DNA of 64,000 nucleotides, from positions 62,001 to 126,000 of the forward strand of contig CBDDBX010000014.1 of assembly GCA_965225955.1 (NCBI GenBank). The letters run 5' to 3'. The notes under the pieces were generated by a model. The model ran no database searches and had not been told where the DNA came from. It worked only from the letters and a program-made list of their open reading frames with translations. Shown here piece by piece: positions 43,153-51,806 of this stretch (positions within the stretch are counted from its first letter, which is position 1; the number at the start of each line of letters is the position of its first letter). The DNA comes from CBDDBX01 sp965225955 (GTDB lineage: Bacteria; Acidobacteriota; Aminicenantia; UBA2199). Made by a program: the position numbers and the translations under genes.

Positions 43153-44144
43153 TCTTTTTTGAGACTCCTCTGCATCAGTTCCTTCAGAGCGTATAGAGGC
43201 TCTTTTTTATCGAACAGTATTTCGTGAACTTTACCGGTTATAGGCATATCAATTCCCAGTTTTTCTGATAATCTGAATATTGCTTTTGTTGTTTCGACAC
43301 CTTCGGCAACTGTTATGGTTGACTTCTGAATCTCTTCAAGAGTTTCACCTTTTGCAATACGGGTACCCAGTTGATAGTTTCTGGATAGAGTACCAAAACA
43401 GGTAAGCATCAGGTCGCCAATACCTGCCAGACCCCAGAAGGTGTCTCTGGTAGCACCAAGATGGGTGCCCAGCCTTGAGATTTCAACTGAAGCTCTTGTT
43501 ACAAGAGATGCTGTTGTGTTATATCCAAAGCCACAGCCATTACACATACCTGAGGCTATGGCAATAACATTCTTCATTGAACCGGAAACTTCTACTCCTG
43601 TCAGATCTTCAGTTCTGTATAGTCTCAGGGTTTCTGAAGAGAAGCTTTCCTGAATCTCTTTAAGAAGTGAAGCATTACCTGATGCTGCAGCAACAGCAGT
43701 TGGATGGTTAAGAGCCAGTTCTTTTGCAAATGACGGGCCTGATACTGTTACCCAGTTCTCCAGAATCTCTTCACCCATAACTTCTACAGCTACCTGTGAA
43801 AGAGTTTTCATAGAGCGGGACTCAAACCCTTTTGAGAGGTTTACTATTTTTTTGTCTTTCAGATGGTCTTTCAGTTCCATAAGAATATTTCGCAGAAATT
43901 TAGATGGTATAGCTATAACCACTATTTCAGCCCACTTAACAGCTTCAACTATGTCAGTTACAGGTTTAAGGAATTCAGATAGTTTAATATCTTTCAGAAA
44001 ATAGCTGTTTATTCCTGTGTTTTCTATTGCTTCAACTACTTCAGGCTCTCTGACCCATAGTTTTATATCGTGTTTTTTAAATGTCAGATAGTTTGCAAAG
44101 GCTGTTCCCCATGATCCACCACCCAGAACTGTTATTTTTTCCAT
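43149..44144 (-). CDS. gpsA: glycerol-3-phosphate dehydrogenase [NAD(P)+]
   Basis: 331 aa from the ATG at 44144 (AGAGGT upstream). Rossmann loop VLGGGSWGTAFANYL (residues about 5-19); catalytic lysines in VNLSKGFE and GSMKNVIAIASGMCNGCGFGYNT; GIGDLMLTC near the C-terminus. Makes sn-glycerol-3-phosphate for phospholipid synthesis. First gene of the gpsA-cyclase-TPR unit. Typical length and no abnormal residues seen. Confidence 0.95.
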   Translation of the reverse strand: MEKITVLGGGSWGTAFANYLTFKKHDIKLWVREPEVVEAIENTGINSYFLKDIKLSEFLKPVTDIVEAVKWAEIVVIAIPSKFLRNILMELKDHLKDKKIVNLSKGFESRSMKTLSQVAVEVMGEEILENWVTVSGPSFAKELALNHPTAVAAASGNASLLKEIQESFSSETLRLYRTEDLTGVEVSGSMKNVIAIASGMCNGCGFGYNTTASLVTRASVEISRLGTHLGATRDTFWGLAGIGDLMLTCFGTLSRNYQLGTRIAKGETLEEIQKSTITVAEGVETTKAIFRLSEKLGIDMPITGKVHEILFDKKEPLYALKELMQRSLKKE

Positions 44145-44193
44145 GTTACCTCTTTTCATCTTTTTATAATATTCTGATTACTTTTTCCTGAAT

Positions 44194-44748
44194 TCATGTC
44201 AGGAGAATCTCTTTTCTTTCTTTGTATACAGGGCCTTCTTTTTTCAGGAAACTCTCTACAAGACTGAAACTGTTCACTCTGAATCTGCAAACATCACTGT
44301 CTTTTATTCCAGCAAACTGTTCATAAAAATCGCTATTGGCGAAATGGCGCTTATTACGACCAATGGTAATGTGGGGTTTAAAGGAGTTGTTTCTTTCGGG
44401 TATGAATTCCGGTGGCAGTTTTTCAGTGAGTTCTTTGTAAAGAGAATTAAGCTGATCTGAATTGTCTGTTCCAAGCCAGAACACTCCGGGTATACCGTTG
44501 CGATTGAATGACCCGCATTTACAGACCTGAATTTCAAAAGCTTCTGTTTCCATAGACAGATCGTCAACGAACTTCATAAGTCTTTCTGAAGATGGTGCAG
44601 AAAGCTCTCCCAGAAACAGAAGTGTAATGTGCATAAGGTCTGATGAAACCCATTTAACAGGAGTTTTGTATGACATCAACGGCCCTCTGAATCTCTCCAT
44701 CTTTTTTATAGCATCTTCATCGGGTTTAATGGCAAAAAAGAGTCTCAT
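44194..44748 (-). CDS. thpR: RNA 2',3'-cyclic phosphodiesterase (LigT/ThpR family)
   Basis: 184 aa from the ATG at 44748 (MRLFFAIKP is the usual start); the frame runs to a TTG at 44769 without a ribosome site. Two HxT/S-x catalytic motifs: LMHITLLFLGEL and PHITIGRNKR, as in the 2H phosphoesterase superfamily. It hydrolyses 2',3'-cyclic phosphate ends of RNA. Convergent neighbour spacing is about 50 nt to gpsA. Confidence 0.88.
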   Translation of the reverse strand: MRLFFAIKPDEDAIKKMERFRGPLMSYKTPVKWVSSDLMHITLLFLGELSAPSSERLMKFVDDLSMETEAFEIQVCKCGSFNRNGIPGVFWLGTDNSDQLNSLYKELTEKLPPEFIPERNNSFKPHITIGRNKRHFANSDFYEQFAGIKDSDVCRFRVNSFSLVESFLKKEGPVYKERKEILLT

Positions 44749-44926
44749 TATGGTATTCATTATAGGCAAATATATGGGGTTTGTAAAGAAAAATCAGATT
44801 ATTGGTTTTCCTGTAAAAGAAGCAGGTAAAATCCCTTCAGGACTTGACTACTTATCTATCACTGTATTACTCTGGAGTAGGCTTGTTATGGAAGTAGTAG
44901 TGAGTCGTGAAGAAAATGAGGTAATT

Positions 44927-45874
44927 ATGTATAAGTATATTTTTGGCCCTGTTCCTTCCAGGAGGCTGGGTATATCTCTGGGAGTAGATCTGGTAACACC
45001 AAAAAGCTGTAACCTTAATTGTATCTATTGTGAGAGTGGAAAAACTACAGATCATAGAAATGAGCGTAGATCTTTTTTCAACAAAGAGGAACTCTTCAAA
45101 GAGCTGCAGGAGTTTCTCAGAGAAAATGATAAACTTGACTATATAACCTTCTCCGGTGCTGGGGAACCTTTGCTGAACAGCGATCTGGGGGAGATAATAA
45201 GTTTTATTAAGTCTGTTTCTGATACACCGGTAGCTCTTATTACAAACGGTATATTGCTGGGAGATGAAAAGGTGAGGGAAGAGGTTGCAGATGTTGATCT
45301 GGTATTGCCTTCTCTGGATTGCGTGTTGGAAGAATCATTTAAATCTCTCAATAATCCCTGTGCTTCAGTTTCTGTACTGGATCATGTGGAAGGACTTAAA
45401 AAATTTGCATCAGATTTCAAAGGCGATATATGGCTTGAAGTGTTCTTTGCGGAAGGTGTAAATGATTCTGAAAATGAGATCAGAGGCTTAAAAGAGGTTA
45501 TTGAAGATATTGCACCTGCAAAGGTACAGCTTAATACTCTTGACCGGCCGGCAGCCTTCAGTGGAGTAAGAGCCGTTAGCAGAGAATTTCTTGATAATCT
45601 GGCAGTCCAATGGGAATCTCTCGGAGCTGAAGTTGTTAAAAAGGCAAAAAGTAGATCAGAAATTTCCGGTTTCAGTAAAAATCTGGAAAAAAGTATAATA
45701 AATACAGTAGCAAGAAGACCATTGACTCTTGACGATCTGGCGGTACTTACGGGAGCTTCTGAAGGTGAGCTTGGTAAATATCTTGACGTATTGGAAAAGG
45801 AGAAGAAAACCGGCAAAAAAATTGTTGATGGTAATATATTCTACATTTTAGCGGAGAGTGGAGAGAATGTCTGA
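44927..45874 (+). CDS. radical SAM protein, COG0731-like, with C-terminal winged helix
   Basis: 315 aa from the ATG at 44927 (GAGGTAATT upstream); the frame opens at 44627 inside the divergent thpR gene. FGPVPSRRLGISLGVDL precedes the SAM cluster motif CNLNCIYC (Cys28, Cys32, Cys35). TFSGAGEPLLNSDL is the GGE-type motif. Residues about 255-315 form a winged helix (VARRPLTLDDLAVLTGASEG). The N-terminal pattern matches the TYW1-like bacterial group; substrate unknown. It overlaps the aminotransferase gene by 8 nt. Confidence 0.85.
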   Translation: MYKYIFGPVPSRRLGISLGVDLVTPKSCNLNCIYCESGKTTDHRNERRSFFNKEELFKELQEFLRENDKLDYITFSGAGEPLLNSDLGEIISFIKSVSDTPVALITNGILLGDEKVREEVADVDLVLPSLDCVLEESFKSLNNPCASVSVLDHVEGLKKFASDFKGDIWLEVFFAEGVNDSENEIRGLKEVIEDIAPAKVQLNTLDRPAAFSGVRAVSREFLDNLAVQWESLGAEVVKKAKSRSEISGFSKNLEKSIINTVARRPLTLDDLAVLTGASEGELGKYLDVLEKEKKTGKKIVDGNIFYILAESGENV

Positions 45875-47084
45875 AAAAAATAGAGACTCAGTTCCTTTTG
45901 CAACCCCTTTCATTGGAGATGATGAGATTGCAGCGGTAACTGAAGTGCTGAAAGGAAAATGGATAACAACGGGTAAAAAAGTTCAGGAATTTGAGGCTCT
46001 GGTTAAGGATGTTCTGAATGCTGAAACAGCCATTGCACTATCTTCAGGAACAGCTGCCCTTGATGTATCCCTTGCTGCATGTGGTGTGGAGCAGGGGGTG
46101 GATGTTATTACAACGCCTTATACTTTCGTATCAACTTCCCTCTCAATCCTTCACAGAGGCGGAACTCCGGTTTTTGTTGATGTGGAAGAGGATACCTACA
46201 ATATTGATCCAAATAAGATTCAGCTCTGTATAGATCAGAATTACAGGCAGAATGAGGATGGCTCATTGGTATCTGTGGAAACAGGTAATGTGCTGAAGGG
46301 TATTGTTCCTGTACATTTTGGAGGTCATCCTGTGGACCTTGACAGAGTAAACAGTATTGCTGCCAAATATAATCTTTTTGTAGTAGAAGATGCTGCTCAT
46401 GCTATAGGAGCTTACTATCGGGGAACTCCGGTAGGAAAATCAGAAAATCCGGTTTGCTTCAGTTTCTATTCCAATAAGAATATAACTACTGGTGAAGGTG
46501 GAATGGTGGTTACCGATTCCAGTAGCCTTGAGAAGAAAATGCGAATGCTTTCTCTCCATGGTATAACTAAAACCAATGTTGAGCGTTATAAAGAGGGTTC
46601 TCCTGGTTATGATGTTATATATGAGGGATTTAAAGCTAATATGACAGATATATCTGCAGCAATTGGAGCTGTGCAGATTGGAAAAATGAAAAGAATAACC
46701 GAACATCGCAGGTATATTGCTGAGTGTTATACTGAATTTCTTAAAAATGAGGACAGACTGATTCTGCCGGTAGAGAAGGACTATTGTAGTTCCGCCTGGC
46801 ATTTGTATCCAGTGAGATTGAAAGACAAAACTCCGGTTATAAGAGATAGGGTAATATCATCACTGGGAAATGAAGGTGTACAGGCATCCCAGCATTTTAT
46901 ACCAGTGTATTTTCATAGTTTTTATAAAAAATATGGAGATCTGAGAGGTAAATTTCCTGTAACTGAGAAACTATGGAGTAGTGAAATTTCACTTCCTGTG
47001 TTTCCCGACATGAGTAGAGAGGATGCAGAATTTGTCAGTCAGACTCTTGGATCTGTTCTTGATAAACTGCTGAGAGGTGAGTAA
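45867..47084 (+). CDS. DegT/DnrJ/EryC1/StrS aminotransferase
   Basis: 405 aa; ATG 45867 chosen over GTG 45858. Motifs: KGKWITTGKKVQEFE, SSGTAALDVSLAACGV, TPYTFVSTSLSILHRG, VVEDAAHAIGA, and PLP-lysine region FYSNKNITTGEGGM. The C-terminus holds HLYPVRL and SEISLPVFPDM. These enzymes aminate sugar nucleotides (such as UDP-4-keto sugars) for glycan synthesis. Its partner genes (dehydratase, transferase) are not adjacent; co-transcription with a radical SAM protein is unusual. Confidence 0.9.
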   Translation: MSEKNRDSVPFATPFIGDDEIAAVTEVLKGKWITTGKKVQEFEALVKDVLNAETAIALSSGTAALDVSLAACGVEQGVDVITTPYTFVSTSLSILHRGGTPVFVDVEEDTYNIDPNKIQLCIDQNYRQNEDGSLVSVETGNVLKGIVPVHFGGHPVDLDRVNSIAAKYNLFVVEDAAHAIGAYYRGTPVGKSENPVCFSFYSNKNITTGEGGMVVTDSSSLEKKMRMLSLHGITKTNVERYKEGSPGYDVIYEGFKANMTDISAAIGAVQIGKMKRITEHRRYIAECYTEFLKNEDRLILPVEKDYCSSAWHLYPVRLKDKTPVIRDRVISSLGNEGVQASQHFIPVYFHSFYKKYGDLRGKFPVTEKLWSSEISLPVFPDMSREDAEFVSQTLGSVLDKLLRGE

Positions 47085-47350
47085 TGAATAAGAGAGATGT
47101 TTTGAACAAAATGAGAGATACAGGGGCGGTAAGTGTCTATACTGCCAGGACTATTGCAGAGTGTGGACTTAAAGATTCTCCGGTTCTCAGAGATCTTATG
47201 CGGAAAAAAGTAGTAGCTGAAGCTGGAAGTAACAGGTACTATATTGACGAAAGTCGCCTGATGGAAGTACGCATGACAACTGTGAAAACATGGATTGGAC
47301 TCTTCTTTCTGGGAGTGGTTGTAATTCTGGTTTATCTGATAAGAAAATAG
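47084..47350 (+). CDS. small wHTH-like protein with C-terminal TM
   Basis: 88 aa. The first 55 residues (TARTIAECGLKDSPVLRDLM) look like a small winged-helix or helix-turn-helix and the last 24 form one TM segment (TWIGLFFLGVVVILVYLI). Probable topology: cytosolic domain, membrane anchor. No family recognised. Its ATG shares one base with the aminotransferase stop, so it is coupled to it. Confidence 0.6.
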   Translation: MNKRDVLNKMRDTGAVSVYTARTIAECGLKDSPVLRDLMRKKVVAEAGSNRYYIDESRLMEVRMTTVKTWIGLFFLGVVVILVYLIRK

Positions 47351-47359
47351 TCTCTGAGT

Positions 47360-47388
47360 TTGACAATGCTATTACGTTTATGTAACTT
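47360..47388 (+). promoter_or_regulatory. lexA promoter with TTAC-N6-GTAA palindrome
   Basis: TTGACA (47360-47365) and a weak -10 TAACTT (47383-47388) at 17 nt. Between them TTAC and GTAA (47372-47375 and 47382-47385) form a dyad with a 6-nt centre, placed where an autorepressor would bind. It is a candidate LexA box, not similar to the E. coli or B. subtilis boxes. Confidence 0.4.
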
Positions 47389-47408
47389 TTATATAGTGGC
47401 AGGTTAAT

Positions 47409-48005
47409 ATGCTTACAAAAAAACAGAAGATATTTTATGACAGTTTGCGAAACGCTGTAACAGATCTGGGATATTTCCCATCTGTAAGGGAGTTGTGCCG
47501 TATAACGGGACTGTCTTCTACTGCCACAATTCATATGTACCTGAAAAAGCTGACGGAAAAGGGCATGCTGATGAGAGTTGGCGGCACTTTTAAATTTACT
47601 GATGATGGTAATACTATACCTGTTGTAGGACTTGTTCCTGCAGGATCTCCTCTTGAGATCTTTGAAGGTATAGGAGAGGAAATTTCAGTTCCCGAGTGGA
47701 TGATTAGTCCGGGGAAAGAGACTTTTGCTTTCAAGGTTACCGGTGACAGTATGAAAGATGCTTTTATATGGGAAGGCGATATCGTTATTATTGAAAGGGA
47801 GCACAGCGCAGAATCCGGAGAGATGGTAGTAGCTCTGATGAAGGATGAAGCTGAAATAACCCTTAAAAGATTCAGAAAAAAAGGTGCCAATATATGGCTT
47901 GAACCTGAGAACCCTGATTACGACTCTATTACTGACCCCTTTGAGGTGGTTGGTAAAGTGGTTGGCGTAATAAGGGATTATAAAGGATGGGCTGGTGTAT
48001 TATGA
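47409..48005 (+). CDS. lexA: LexA repressor
   Basis: 198 aa. Winged-HTH FPSVRELCRITGLSSTATIH at residues 22-41; self-cleavage site Ala78-Gly79 in VPAGSP; catalytic dyad Ser114 (TGDSMKDA) and Lys153 (ITLKRF). RecA-nucleofilament stimulated autoproteolysis would derepress the SOS regulon. The candidate dyad in its promoter suggests autoregulation. Starts 58 nt after the small wHTH-TM gene. Confidence 0.95.
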   Translation: MLTKKQKIFYDSLRNAVTDLGYFPSVRELCRITGLSSTATIHMYLKKLTEKGMLMRVGGTFKFTDDGNTIPVVGLVPAGSPLEIFEGIGEEISVPEWMISPGKETFAFKVTGDSMKDAFIWEGDIVIIEREHSAESGEMVVALMKDEAEITLKRFRKKGANIWLEPENPDYDSITDPFEVVGKVVGVIRDYKGWAGVL

Positions 48006-48071
48006 GTAAGTGCCTTAATAGTTTACACTTGATTTTGAACGGTATGTGTGATAATATTCAATATCATTTAT

Positions 48072-48144
<73 letters not shown>

Positions 48145-48197
48145 TTTTTTGTTGCTTTTTTCACACTCTTGTTTAAAATGGTATAAGAGGAGAGTTC

Positions 48198-48665
48198 ATG
48201 GATATTAAGTATATCAACCCTTTCATCGAATCAGTACTCGGGAACCTCGAAACGCTGTCTGCAATTAAAGCAGAAAAGATGGAAATTTCTATTTCAAAAG
48301 ATGCTAAAACCGGTCTGGATATTTCAGCAATAATTGGTCTGAGTGGTGAGGTAATGGGCTCTGCTATTATTTCTCTGCCGGAAACAATTGCCCTGAAGAT
48401 TGCATCGGCCATGTTTATGGAAGAACTTAGTGAACTGAATGATGATGTAAAGGATGCGATCGGTGAATTTGCAAATATTGTTATCGGTAATGCAAGAAAT
48501 AAACTGGTGGATGCAGGGTTGGGAGTTAATATTTCAACACCAACAATAATCGTTGGAAAAGGCCATGAAATTTCACATCCGCACTCAATTCCTTTTCTGG
48601 TGATTCCTTTTAAAACAGATATTGATATATTTGAAATTAACGTAGGAATCAAAGAAAACAAATAG
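48198..48665 (+). CDS. CheX-like chemotaxis phosphatase family
   Basis: 155 aa. Contains the E-x-x-N dephosphorylation motif in IGEFANIVIGNARNKL (about residues 93-109) and the preceding GLSGEVMGSAIISLP and FMEELSEL strands of the CheC/CheX/FliY fold. CheX dephosphorylates CheY-P. Lies 1.9 kb from the CheY/CheA operon on the same strand. Ribosome site AGGAGAG. Its partner could be the CheY at 56895. Confidence 0.85.
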   Translation: MDIKYINPFIESVLGNLETLSAIKAEKMEISISKDAKTGLDISAIIGLSGEVMGSAIISLPETIALKIASAMFMEELSELNDDVKDAIGEFANIVIGNARNKLVDAGLGVNISTPTIIVGKGHEISHPHSIPFLVIPFKTDIDIFEINVGIKENK

Positions 48666-48702
48666 TCCGGCGCATCTTGTCTGGATTGTTACAGGAACAG
48701 TT

Positions 48703-49947
48703 ATGATCCGGTTAGTGACCCTTTTCGTTTTAATTTCCGGTATTTTTGTACATGCTCAGTCAACTGAAAAGTATTTTACCGGGTTATTTCAGCGGGTAGC
48801 TCAGACAGGGGAATCTGTACGAGCGGGTTTTAAGGCTCCCCGGATCTTTAACAGAAGAGAATATAGTGATAGTCTGTACCGATTGAGAGATCACAGATAT
48901 CCTGCCTCTTTAACCTCCAGAGAGCAGACTTTCCTGAGGTTAATGGGATTTGCTGATAAAAAGTTTTCCCTTCCCGGTGCAAGAGTCAGACTGATTAAAA
49001 ATGGTGCTGAGGGATTTTACAATTCTGCAGACAGAGAGCTGAATCTTCCATCAGGGAAAGTGCCGGTAGATGATATTGCAGCTCTGGAAGTTGCCCGGGG
49101 GTATCGTAAGCAGATTGTGGATTCCATGGCAGGAATAAGTCTTAAGCTCAAAGAGAGATCGCTTTTTGACGATAGGTGGTTTGCGCTTAATACCTGGTTT
49201 GAGGCTGATTCAATTTTTCTAATGGTTAAGTATGGAGAAATGTTTACAGTTTTTCCTTTTGACGCCAATCTGATGACTTCAATTGCGGAAACAGACTCTC
49301 TCATGACTTATACTTCACTGGGTAGTTATACCAGTCTTTATTCATATCCTGATGTAGTACGCTATCAGGTGAGAGCCCCTTTCATAGAAGGTATAAGATT
49401 TGTCTACAGTATTTTCAGCAGAAAGAAAAAGAAGAACTGGCAGCGTGTTAATGAGATTATAAAAAGACCACCAATTTCATCGGAACAGATTCTGCATCCC
49501 GCCAAATATATTAAAAATGAGTTACCTGTTGATGTGAAAATTTCATATAAACCAGAAGGTTATGAAATGTATCACGAAGGTGTTCTGGGGGAGTTCTATA
49601 TCAATGTAATGCTCTGTGATAACTCGGAGCTTACAGGAATTGCCACTAACTGGGGTGGTGATCAGTACAGGGTTTATCGTAAAGAGAATTCAGAATTCCT
49701 GATATGGAAAAGTGAGTGGGATAATCCAAAAGCTGCTTCATTTTTTCTCAGAGTATTCAGTACTCATCTGGGAAGTAAATATGGAATGGTATTGAAGAAA
49801 GGTTCGCGAAACGGCAGGAGCTTTCTTGGTGGCAGAAGTGAAGGCTATTACTACTTTCTTTATTTCAGTGGTAAAGTTCTGTATTATGTGAAAACAAATA
49901 ATAGAAAGGATATAAATAAGTTTATAAACGGAGGAAATTATGATTAA
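48703..49947 (+). CDS. secreted protein of unknown function
   Basis: 414 aa. A signal peptide (LVTLFVLISGIFVHAQ) precedes a long acidic/aromatic region with no recognised motif. The middle is mostly Arg/Lys-rich (IFSRKKKKNW) and the end holds beta-rich strands (YYYFLYFSGKVLYYV). Its last 8 nt overlap the EF-P start, so it is translated with EF-P. I cannot assign a function; probably periplasmic. Confidence 0.55.
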   Translation: MIRLVTLFVLISGIFVHAQSTEKYFTGLFQRVAQTGESVRAGFKAPRIFNRREYSDSLYRLRDHRYPASLTSREQTFLRLMGFADKKFSLPGARVRLIKNGAEGFYNSADRELNLPSGKVPVDDIAALEVARGYRKQIVDSMAGISLKLKERSLFDDRWFALNTWFEADSIFLMVKYGEMFTVFPFDANLMTSIAETDSLMTYTSLGSYTSLYSYPDVVRYQVRAPFIEGIRFVYSIFSRKKKKNWQRVNEIIKRPPISSEQILHPAKYIKNELPVDVKISYKPEGYEMYHEGVLGEFYINVMLCDNSELTGIATNWGGDQYRVYRKENSEFLIWKSEWDNPKAASFFLRVFSTHLGSKYGMVLKKGSRNGRSFLGGRSEGYYYFLYFSGKVLYYVKTNNRKDINKFINGGNYD

Positions 49948-50503
49948 TGCAACTCAGGTAAGAAAAGGAAATATTATTAAACTTAATGATAAACTCTACA
50001 GAGTTGAGTATGTTAAACACGTAACTCCAGGTAAAGGTAATGCGGTTGTTCAGACGAAGATCCGTGACCTGAATGACCTTACAATAAGAGATTACAGATT
50101 CCGCTCAGCTGAGAAGGTTGAGAAAGTTGTGCTTGAAAGTAAGAATGTTATCTATTCATATGATGATGGCGATGATGTTGTTTTCATGGATAGTGAAACT
50201 TATGATGAGGTAAGACTATCAAGAGATTTTCTTGGTGATGTAAGTTATTATCTGAAATCTGATATAGATTACATTCTTGAAAGCTATGAAGGCAATCCTA
50301 TGAATATTGAACCACCTATGACTATGGAATTTGAAGTGGCAGAGGCAGAACAATCTATGAAGGGTGCAACAGTTCAGGCTTCATATAAGCCGGCTAAGCT
50401 TGATAATGGTATGGAAATTCAGGTGCCACCTTTTATTGAAATTGGCAATGTTATCAAAGTTGATACCAGAGATGGTTCATACATCGAAAGAGTAAAAAAA
50501 TAG
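49940..50503 (+). CDS. efp: translation elongation factor P
   Basis: 187 aa. Three beta-barrel domains; N-terminal KGNIIKLNDKLYRVE and the tip loop TPGKGNA with Lys32 as the modified residue position. Middle VVFMDSETYDEVRL is a typical EF-P strand. EF-P relieves ribosome stalling at polyproline. GGAGGAAATT ribosome site inside the upstream gene. Strong terminator follows. No epmA/B homologue seen here. Confidence 0.92.
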   Translation: MINATQVRKGNIIKLNDKLYRVEYVKHVTPGKGNAVVQTKIRDLNDLTIRDYRFRSAEKVEKVVLESKNVIYSYDDGDDVVFMDSETYDEVRLSRDFLGDVSYYLKSDIDYILESYEGNPMNIEPPMTMEFEVAEAEQSMKGATVQASYKPAKLDNGMEIQVPPFIEIGNVIKVDTRDGSYIERVKK

Positions 50504-50533
50504 CAGCTTTAAAGAAGGTGGAGGAATGATTCG

Positions 50534-50558
50534 GTTAATTATAAATTAACTTTTTTTT
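50534..50558 (+). terminator. rho-independent terminator after efp
   Basis: GTTAATT-ATA-AATTAAC forms a perfect 7-bp stem (50534-50550) directly followed by eight T (50551-50558). Confidence 0.8.
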
Positions 50559-50575
50559 CCTTCATTTTCTTTTTC

Positions 50576-50604
50576 TTGACAAGCTGCTATAACCTATATA
50601 TTAT
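50576..50604 (+). promoter_or_regulatory. consensus promoter of the chemosensory operon; leaderless start
   Basis: TTGACA (50576-50581), exactly 17 nt, TATTAT (50599-50604). The predicted start near 50611 is 2 nt before the ParA ATG at 50613, which has no Shine-Dalgarno sequence. The mRNA is probably leaderless. Confidence 0.75.
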
Positions 50605-50612
50605 CTTAAATA

Positions 50613-51362
50613 ATGAGAAAAATAGTTTTTGTTAATCGGAAGGGCGGCAGTGGCAAAACTTCAATAGTTGTAAATGTTGCGTATCACCTTTCTCAACTCA
50701 AAAGAAAGGTTCTGGTAATTGATCTTGATTCTCAGGGTCACACGACATTCTATTTTGGTGCAAATCCTGCCAGAGATACAAAATGCGTTCACTCAGTTCT
50801 TAAGGGAAGCGCAAAAATCGGAGATCTTGTTATGGAAACGGAGTATAAAAATCTGTTTCTCATTCCAGCGTCTCCCAAAACCGTTGAACTCAATGAGGCG
50901 ATTGGTGACAGAATGGATTTTCTTAAAGTTGCTCTGGAAGAGATTGAAGGGGAATATGATTATGTTCTCTTTGATCTTCCTCCATCTCTTGAGAAAGTCG
51001 TTTATAGTGGCATGCTTGCAGCAAAAGAGGTAATAATTCCTTTACAGACTCACTTCTTCCCGATGCAGGGAGTAGCTCAACTTGTGAAGTTGATATTTGA
51101 AATAAATGGGCTGGGAGGAGATCTTAAATTATGTGGAGTTATTCCAACTTTATATAATAACAGAACAAGAATTTACAGAAATGTAATTAAAGAGATAGCG
51201 GATACTTTTGGAAGAGATCTGATTCTTCCAGGTATACCTTATGACATTAAAATGGCTGAGGCTCCCGGATTCAGATTGCCTGTTGCGCTGTTTGCGCCGG
51301 AGAGCAGATCAACATCAGCATTTAAAGTGTTAATAAAGAAAATAATCAGGATGGAGTCATGA
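50613..51362 (+). CDS. ParA/MinD-family ATPase of the chemosensory operon (PpfA/ParC-like)
   Basis: 249 aa. Deviant Walker A NRKGGSGKTSIVV (residues 8-20), LVIDLDSQGHTTFYFG, FDLPPSLEKV and the basic C-terminal patch. ParA-type ATPases next to chemotaxis genes (PpfA in Rhodobacter, ParC in Vibrio) position chemoreceptor clusters; others move plasmids. The MRKIVFVNRKGG start fixes the ATG despite the lack of a ribosome site. Overlaps the TPR gene by 4 nt (ATGA). Confidence 0.88.
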   Translation: MRKIVFVNRKGGSGKTSIVVNVAYHLSQLKRKVLVIDLDSQGHTTFYFGANPARDTKCVHSVLKGSAKIGDLVMETEYKNLFLIPASPKTVELNEAIGDRMDFLKVALEEIEGEYDYVLFDLPPSLEKVVYSGMLAAKEVIIPLQTHFFPMQGVAQLVKLIFEINGLGGDLKLCGVIPTLYNNRTRIYRNVIKEIADTFGRDLILPGIPYDIKMAEAPGFRLPVALFAPESRSTSAFKVLIKKIIRMES

Positions 51363-51787
51363 GTAGAAGTTCCGGGATCGGTATCGGAATGAAAGAGCTT
51401 CTGAAACTTACTCTTGCAGATGAACTTAAACCTGAGGCTGACGATAACAGTGAAGCCCGGGACAGAATAAACTCTCTGGAAGAAGAAGTGGAAAAACTCA
51501 GAGCCCGACTGGATAATAATTCAGAGGCACCAGATACTGAAAAAATATATAAAAAAGGCTTAGGCAAACTTAAGGAAGGACTGTTGACAGAAGCGCTTGA
51601 AGCTTTTTCGACGGTGCTATATTTTGAACCCTCTCATCTTAAAGCTCTTAATAATGCAGGTGTTGTTTATTTTGAGTTGGGACTGGAAGAGGCGGCTGCA
51701 GGTAAATTCAGAAATATACTGGATATAGAACCCGATAATGAAACTGCCAGAGAAAATCTGGAGAATATTGAAGAGAATCTTCAATAA
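51359..51787 (+). CDS. coiled-coil TPR protein
   Basis: 142 aa. Coiled coil at residues 20-60 (ARDRINSLEEEVEKLRARLD), then two TPR repeats (GLLTEALEAFSTVLYFEPSH, LEEAAAGKFRNILDIEPDN). No catalytic motif. Coupled to ParA by overlap, so it may be the adaptor that links ParA to CheW or CheA, in the way ParP does. This is inference from position. Confidence 0.7.
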   Translation: MSRSSGIGIGMKELLKLTLADELKPEADDNSEARDRINSLEEEVEKLRARLDNNSEAPDTEKIYKKGLGKLKEGLLTEALEAFSTVLYFEPSHLKALNNAGVVYFELGLEEAAAGKFRNILDIEPDNETARENLENIEENLQ

Positions 51788-51806
51788 CAGGATTCAGGAG
51801 TAAATA

